Shown here one piece after another: positions 50,956-54,901 of a stretch of DNA of 54,901 bases. Position 1 is the first letter of the stretch. Every line of letters begins with the position of its first letter. The notes beneath the pieces are model-generated. The model searched no databases, was not told the DNA's origin, and saw nothing but the letters and a program-made list of their open reading frames with translations. The position numbers and the translations under genes are program-made. The stretch is from the NCBI GenBank assembly GCA_007136095.1, contig SLHP01000076.1, forward strand, positions 1-54,901, read 5' to 3'. Origin of the DNA: Nitriliruptoraceae bacterium. GTDB lineage: Bacteria; Actinomycetota; Nitriliruptoria; Nitriliruptorales; Nitriliruptoraceae.

Positions 50956-52172
50956 GCGACCTTGTGGGCGCTACCGGCGGTCAGCCATCCGAGGCGGCGG
51001 ACGGGTTGCGGGCCGACCTGGTCGAACGCCTGCTCGAACACTGCGGCTACGTGTGCACCACCGGTGAGGAGGGCCCGATCGCCGACGCGATGGTGGCCCG
51101 CTACGACGGGCTCGGCGAGAAGGTCGTCCGGGTCGGACACAGCGTCGTCATCGGCCGGCCGGGACCGTCGTCGCGTCTGCATGGCGGCGATCGACCGCTG
51201 GTGCTGCTGGTCGGTCACCTCGATGTCGTTCCCCCGACCGAGGACGACGTCCGGCCGCGCGTGGACACCCGCGACGGCCAGGACGTCATCGTTGCGCGGG
51301 GAGCCTCCGACATGAAGGCCGGCAACGTGCTGGCGATGCAGATGTTCGAGGATCGGGGTGTCCGGGAGTCCTCGCCCTACGACCTGGTGCTGGTGCTGTA
51401 CGCCGGCGAAGAGGGCGCGGTCGAGACCAACGAGTTGCTCGACGTGCTCGAGCAGGTCCCCTGGTTGCGCGAGGCGGACCTGGCCATCGTGTTGGAGCCC
51501 ACCGACGGGCAGATCCAACTGGGGTGTCTCGGCAGCCTGCAGGCGGAGGTCACCTTCGTCGGGAAACAGGCGCACTCCGCCCGCCCGTGGCATGGCCGCA
51601 ACGCGCTGACCATGGCGGGCAGCTTCCTCGACGAACTGGACCGGGACCACGTCAGGGACGTCGAGGTGGATGGGATCCTCTACCGCGACGTGTGGTCGGC
51701 CACGCAGGCGTGGACGCCCGGCCTGGGCCCCACCGACACCCGACGGACCGTCCCGGTCCGCAACATCGTGCCGGGCGCCTTCACCATCAACCTCAACCTG
51801 AGGTTCGCCCCCTCCCGGTCGACCGACGATGCCGTAGCCGAGGTCGTTGACCGTGTCGGCGACCTCGCCCAGGTCAACGTGTTCGACCGCGCGCCGGCCG
51901 CGCCGCCCAGGATGGACGCTCCCCTGGTCCGCGCCTTCACCGCCAGCGTCGGCGCCGAGGTGGCCGCGAAGCAGGCCTGGACCGACGTGGCCCGGTTCGC
52001 CGAGGTGGACGTCCCGGCCCTGAACTACGGCCCCGGTCTGACCGCGCAGGCCCACCAGCGCGGCGAGTACGTGCCGATCGACGCGATGGTCGACGCACAC
52101 CAACGCCTGCGCCGCTTCCTGACGACCGGCACCGCAGACACCTCAACGACGCCACCAGCCCCACCGGCATGA
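50952..52172 (+). CDS. dapE: Succinyl-diaminopimelate desuccinylase
   Basis: The 406-residue M20 metallopeptidase-family enzyme removes succinate from N-succinyl-LL-DAP. Zinc ligands and catalytic residues are visible: His89 and Asp91 (VGHLDVVP), Asp120 (GASDMKAGN), the Glu pair 153-154 (YAGEEGAVE), an acidic residue in [12 protein letters not shown], and the last His in [15 protein letters not shown]. The lid domain spans about 180-300. It is translated with dapD by a 4-nt overlap. A Thr/Pro-rich tail is added. Confidence 0.94.
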   Translation: MSDLVGATGGQPSEAADGLRADLVERLLEHCGYVCTTGEEGPIADAMVARYDGLGEKVVRVGHSVVIGRPGPSSRLHGGDRPLVLLVGHLDVVPPTEDDVRPRVDTRDGQDVIVARGASDMKAGNVLAMQMFEDRGVRESSPYDLVLVLYAGEEGAVETNELLDVLEQVPWLREADLAIVLEPTDGQIQLGCLGSLQAEVTFVGKQAHSARPWHGRNALTMAGSFLDELDRDHVRDVEVDGILYRDVWSATQAWTPGLGPTDTRRTVPVRNIVPGAFTINLNLRFAPSRSTDDAVAEVVDRVGDLAQVNVFDRAPAAPPRMDAPLVRAFTASVGAEVAAKQAWTDVARFAEVDVPALNYGPGLTAQAHQRGEYVPIDAMVDAHQRLRRFLTTGTADTSTTPPAPPA

Positions 52173-52191
52173 AGATGCGGCATCCATCCAC

Positions 52192-52893
52192 GTGCGGGAC
52201 ACCGTCATGACCATCAGCTACGTCGATCTCGAGGCGGCGGCTCCGGCCGAGGCCGTGGTCGTCGTCGATGTCCTGCGGGCCTTCACGTGGGTTCCCTGGG
52301 CCTACCACCAGGGTGCGGCGCGGGTGCTGGCGGTCGCCGACCGTGAGCACGCGACGGCCCTGCGGGCGACGGTCCTGCCGGATGCGCTGCTGGCCGGCGA
52401 GCAGGGCGGGATCCCCGTGCCCGGGTTCGACCTCGGCAACTCACCGTCCGAGATCGCCCGAACCGACCTGGCGAGTCGCACGATCGTCCACCGGACCTCC
52501 GCCGGCACGCAGGGGTTGGCACGCACGGTGGGGAGCCGGATCGTGCTGGCCGCGTCGTTCGTCACCGCCCACGCGACGGTCGAGGCACTACGCAACGCAG
52601 AGGTCACCGACGTCACCTTCGTGATCACCGGCGCGTCGCTCGGCCGCAACGGCGACGAGGACCTGGCCGCCGCCGAACTGATCGCCGCCCGGTTCCAGGG
52701 TCAGGATCCGGACCCCGCTCCCTACCTGGCGCGCGTCGCGCCATCCGATGCCGGACGGCTCTTCCGTGACGAGGGCCCGGACTGGGCGCCGCCCGAGGAT
52801 CTGCAGATGGCATGCACCCTCGACCGGTTCGACCGCGCGCTCACCGCCGCGCCTGCCGCGGACGTGGATGCCGTCGAGGTGCGCCTCATCTGA
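52192..52893 (+). CDS. ComB-family (2-phosphosulfolactate phosphatase-like) protein
   Basis: The 233-residue protein matches the ComB family: VVVVDVLRAFTWVPWAYHQG, a GEQGGIPVPGFDLGNSP motif, VHRTSAGTQGL, and VTFVITGASLGRNGDEDLAA with acidic metal ligands. ComB removes phosphate from 2-phosphosulfolactate in coenzyme M synthesis of methanogens; the homologues in actinobacteria have no proven substrate and no comA or comC lies nearby. It follows dapE by 19 bp and may be cotranscribed. Start GTG 52192 or ATG 52207; neither has a good ribosome-binding site. Confidence 0.85.
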   Translation: MRDTVMTISYVDLEAAAPAEAVVVVDVLRAFTWVPWAYHQGAARVLAVADREHATALRATVLPDALLAGEQGGIPVPGFDLGNSPSEIARTDLASRTIVHRTSAGTQGLARTVGSRIVLAASFVTAHATVEALRNAEVTDVTFVITGASLGRNGDEDLAAAELIAARFQGQDPDPAPYLARVAPSDAGRLFRDEGPDWAPPEDLQMACTLDRFDRALTAAPAADVDAVEVRLI

Positions 52894-52939
52894 CGTGCGA
52901 CGGCGGGATGGCCCGATGGCCCCACACCCGCCGGGAACC

Positions 52940-53048
52940 TCACGTCGGCCGCCCCTCATCCAGGCGTCCCGCGACCAGAGCACACAGCCGCTGGAGTTCG
53001 CCGACGTCCCGGTCGCTCAACCCGTCGAAGACCAGCGACCTCACGGTC
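52940..53048 (-). pseudogene. 3' remnant of a MarR-family regulator gene
   Basis: The minus-strand frame ending at the TGA 52940-52942 reads LVFDGLSDRDVGELQRLCAL then VAGRLDEGRPT, matching the C-terminal dimerisation helix of MarR proteins. Upstream of about 53048 the frame no longer resembles MarR, so the DNA-binding part and promoter are missing. It sits back to back with a truncated dioxygenase (53049-53216), as if one deletion took both 5' ends. Confidence 0.5.
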
Positions 53049-53216
53049 GCGTTCCGTGACCGGGCGCCCGGCATGCCCTGCGCCCACCCGACGATAGAGC
53101 ACTTCGCTCCCCTGTTCGTCGCCCTCGGTGCGGGCGCCACGCCCGACGCCGCACCCGAGCAGGTCATCGACGGGTTCTGGATGGGCCTGGCCAAGCGGTC
53201 GCTCCAGGTCGCCTGA
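53049..53216 (+). pseudogene. 3' remnant of a class III extradiol (DODA-type) dioxygenase gene
   Basis: The frame reads APGMPCAHPTIEHFAPLFVA, then LGAGATPDAA and a GFWMGLAKRSLQVA end. This is the C-terminal block of DODA/LigB-type extradiol dioxygenases, whose HPTxEHFxPL motif is conserved. About 200 N-terminal residues with the other iron ligands are absent. A start at 53073 is possible but would give only 47 residues, so it is called a remnant. Confidence 0.6.
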
Positions 53217-53223
53217 ACCCACG

Positions 53224-53298
53224 TCGCAGGTCGCCCCAGCGACGCGACCCCTGCATCGCAGGTCGCTTCAGCAACGCGACCTCTACGTCGCGGCGACC
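53224..53298. repeat. Tandem 32-bp repeat of small hairpins
   Basis: Two full copies (53224-53255 and 53256-53287) and part of a third begin TCGCAGGTCGC. Each copy holds a GGTCGC-N9-GCGACC hairpin (53229-53249 and 53261-53281). The array lies between the dioxygenase remnant and the flavoprotein promoter and may end transcripts from the left. Confidence 0.75.
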
Positions 53299-53315
53299 GC
53301 TCACGCCCTGCCCCG

Positions 53316-53344
53316 TTGACGTATCGATGGTCATCGATGTACGG
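53316..53344 (+). promoter_or_regulatory. Promoter with a perfect operator palindrome in its spacer
   Basis: TTGACG (53316-53321) and GTACGG (53339-53344) are 17 bp apart. The spacer is one perfect inverted repeat after a single base: ATCGATG-GT-CATCGAT, 53323-53338. A repressor bound there would block the polymerase directly. It stands 62 bp before the flavoprotein start. The -10 is weak, so the placement could shift by a base or two, but the palindrome is exact. An ArsR-type repressor would fit; none is encoded in the window. Confidence 0.55.
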
Positions 53345-53399
53345 TGCCTCGCGCACCGGCCCAGCGGCGCGCTGTGACCCAGATCACCGGAGCGACACG

Positions 53400-54817
53400 A
53401 TGACCGACCACCCCATCGCCATCCTCGGTGCCGGCCCCGTCGGCCTGGCCGCCGCCGCCCACCTCGTCGAACGCGGCGAGGAGTTCATCCTCCTGGAAGC
53501 GGGCGCCGGTCCGGGTGCCACCGTCAGGGAGTGGGCCCACGTCCGGCTCTTCTCGCCCTGGAGCTACGTCGTCGACGAGGCGGCCCGCCGCCTGCTCGAG
53601 CCGTCGGGCTGGGACTCCCCGGCCCCCGACAGCTACCCGACGGGCAGCGCGCTCGTCGAGCGCTACCTCGAACCGTGGCGCGGTTGCCCCAGATCGCCCC
53701 GTCCCTCCGGACGCGATCCCGGGTCGCCGACATCACGCGCGCCGGCGCCGACAAGCTCTGGAGTAGGGGCCGCGACCGCCTGCCCTTCGAACTGGTCGTT
53801 GACGGTCCCCACGGACGAACGCGGCTGCGGGCCAGGGCGGTCATCGACGCGACCGGCACCTGGCACTCCCCCAACCCGATCGGCAGCGACGGCCTGCCCG
53901 TCGACGGCGAGACCGAACTCGCGGACCGCATCACACAGCGGATCCCGGACGCTGGTGGCGTCGACCGGGACCGCTACGCGGGTCGCTCGACCCTCGTCAT
54001 CGGTGCGGGGCACTCGGCGTTCAACGCGATCCTCGACCTCGTCAACCTCGCGGGCAGTGCTCCGGATACCCGCGTCACCTGGGCGATCCGCGGCCAGGCG
54101 ACCGGTCGACTGTTCGGCGGAGGTGTCAACGACACCCTCGCGCGACGCGGTGCGTTGGGCACGATGGTCCAGGGCATGGTCGAGAGCGGCCGCGTCCGGC
54201 TGATCACCGACTTCCGCACCACCGGCCTCGAGCGCCGCGACGACGCCGTCCTGGTCCACGGGACCGATCAGACCGGGTCGACACGTGAGATCGGACCCTT
54301 CGATGAGGTGGTCGCCCTGACCGGCTTCCGCCCCGATCACTCGCTGACCTCGGAGCTGCGGGTCAGCTTCGACCCCACGGTCGAGGCACCACCTGCGCTG
54401 GCACCGCTGATCGACCCGAACCTGCACTCGTGCGGCACGGTCCGCCCCCACGGCGCGGCCGACCTGGCCCACCCGGAGTCCGACTACTACACGGTCGGCA
54501 TGAAGTCCTACGGTCGCGCACCGACGTTCCTGATGCTGACCGGCTACGAGCAGGTCCGGTCGGTGGTCGCGGAACTCGTCGGTGACCACGAGGCCGCCGC
54601 CCGGGTCGAGCTGGTCCTGCCCGAGACCGGGGTGTGCTCTACCGACGCGCTGGCCGGCGACGTCCGCGAGCTCGCGTCGGTCGGGGCCGGTGGGGCCGCC
54701 GGGAGCGACGTCGCGCTGGCGGGCGCCACGACCGGCGCACGGACCGAGCTCGCACACGCGGCGGACCCGAACCCGGGTCAGAGCCAGGACCAGGCGCAGG
54801 GTCGCTGCTGCGGCTGA
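53400..54817 (+). pseudogene. FAD/NAD(P)-dependent flavoprotein gene with a single-base frameshift (arsenic-locus type)
   Basis: The ATG at 53400 starts PIAILGAGPVGLAAAAHLVE (FAD motif), followed by REWAHVRLFSPWSYVVDEAA and YPTGSALVERYLEP. At about 53675 the frame is lost. The next frame carries the rest: ARLPQIAPSLRTRSRVADI, a second nucleotide motif LVIGAGHSAFNAILDLV, TGFRPDHSLTSELRV, HSCGTVRPHG, MKSYGRAPTFLMLTGYEQVR and LVLPETGVC, ending in RCCG. One missing base between 53674 and 53677 would rejoin the halves (LEPLARLPQ) into about 472 residues. The family is often found beside arsenic-resistance genes, and the C-terminal Cys pair fits that. The cause could be real decay or a sequencing error. 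Confidence 0.8.
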
Positions 54818-54848
54818 TCGGATCCCCTCCCCCGACCACGGACCTGCT

Positions 54849-54896
54849 GGGATGGGTGGTGAGAGGTGCAGTACTGCACCTCTCACCACCCATCCC
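54849..54896. repeat. Perfect 48-bp palindrome after the flavoprotein gene
   Basis: Arms 54849-54872 and 54873-54896 are exact reverse complements with no spacer (centre GCAGTACTGC). It starts 32 bp after the flavoprotein stop. The core GAGGTGCA-GTAC-TGCACCTC is shared with the hairpin at 27557-27602. It could serve as a terminator or be a dispersed palindromic repeat of this genome. Confidence 0.9.
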
Positions 54897-54901
54897 CTGC
54901 C

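Overview
This is a high-GC (about 70%) actinobacterial chromosome segment. The gene order is the housekeeping order known from Mycobacterium and Streptomyces: whiG-xerC-dprA-comM-yraN, DUF2469-rnhB-lepB, rplS-trmD-rimM-khpA-rpsP, ffh, ftsY-smc, acyP-fpg-rnc-rpmF-yceD-sepIVA-coaD-rsmD, then recG-fakA-rpmB, ddl, gpsA, cofC, serB-tyrA and dapC/dapD/dapE. F420 biosynthesis (cofC), a SepIVA-like septation factor, a WhiG-type sigma factor and a succinylase-type DAP pathway all fit Actinomycetota. The divergence of many proteins suggests a deep lineage such as Nitriliruptoria; that placement is inference.

Layout. 1-1864: end of proline dehydrogenase and P5C dehydrogenase (proline to glutamate). 1890-7570: minus-strand sigma factor, tyrosine recombinase, DNA-uptake/recombination genes and two small conserved genes. 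7744-8415: rnhB, the lone plus-strand gene in this part. 8388-15053: signal peptidase, the ribosomal-protein/tRNA-modification operon, and SRP (Ffh/FtsY). 15110-24296: SMC, a short coiled-coil protein, acylphosphatase, an Fpg-like protein lacking its catalytic residues, RNase III with L32 and YceD, SepIVA, CoaD and RsmD. 24296-30753: oligopeptidase B, a Tat-lipoprotein polysaccharide deacetylase, a hairpin/tandem-repeat island, acetoacetyl-CoA synthetase and an SDR with an overlapping small ORF interrupted by an 11-bp repeat. 30953-42710: RecG, FakA-like kinase, L28, a stand-alone Lrp ligand domain, a trans-sulfuration enzyme coupled to D-Ala-D-Ala ligase, an SDR, a P-loop kinase-like protein with GpsA, CofC and two small proteins. 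42771-52893: an unknown protein, a tandem GNAT, SerB, TyrA, DapC, a DUF368/PopT-like membrane protein, DapD, DapE and a ComB-family phosphatase. 52940-54901: decayed accessory DNA, with marR and extradiol-dioxygenase 3' remnants, tandem hairpins, a promoter/operator, a frameshifted flavoprotein and a perfect 48-bp palindrome.

Many genes are translationally coupled through 4-nt ATGA/GTGA overlaps. Several operons seem to start with leaderless or near-leaderless mRNAs: a TANNNT -10 element lies 6-10 nt before the start codon of yraN, rnhB, lepB, cofC and the tandem GNAT gene. The most unusual items are the Fpg-like protein, the repeat-interrupted small membrane ORF, the palindromic hairpin family and the scarred right end. 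No rRNA, tRNA, CRISPR array or insertion sequence was found.
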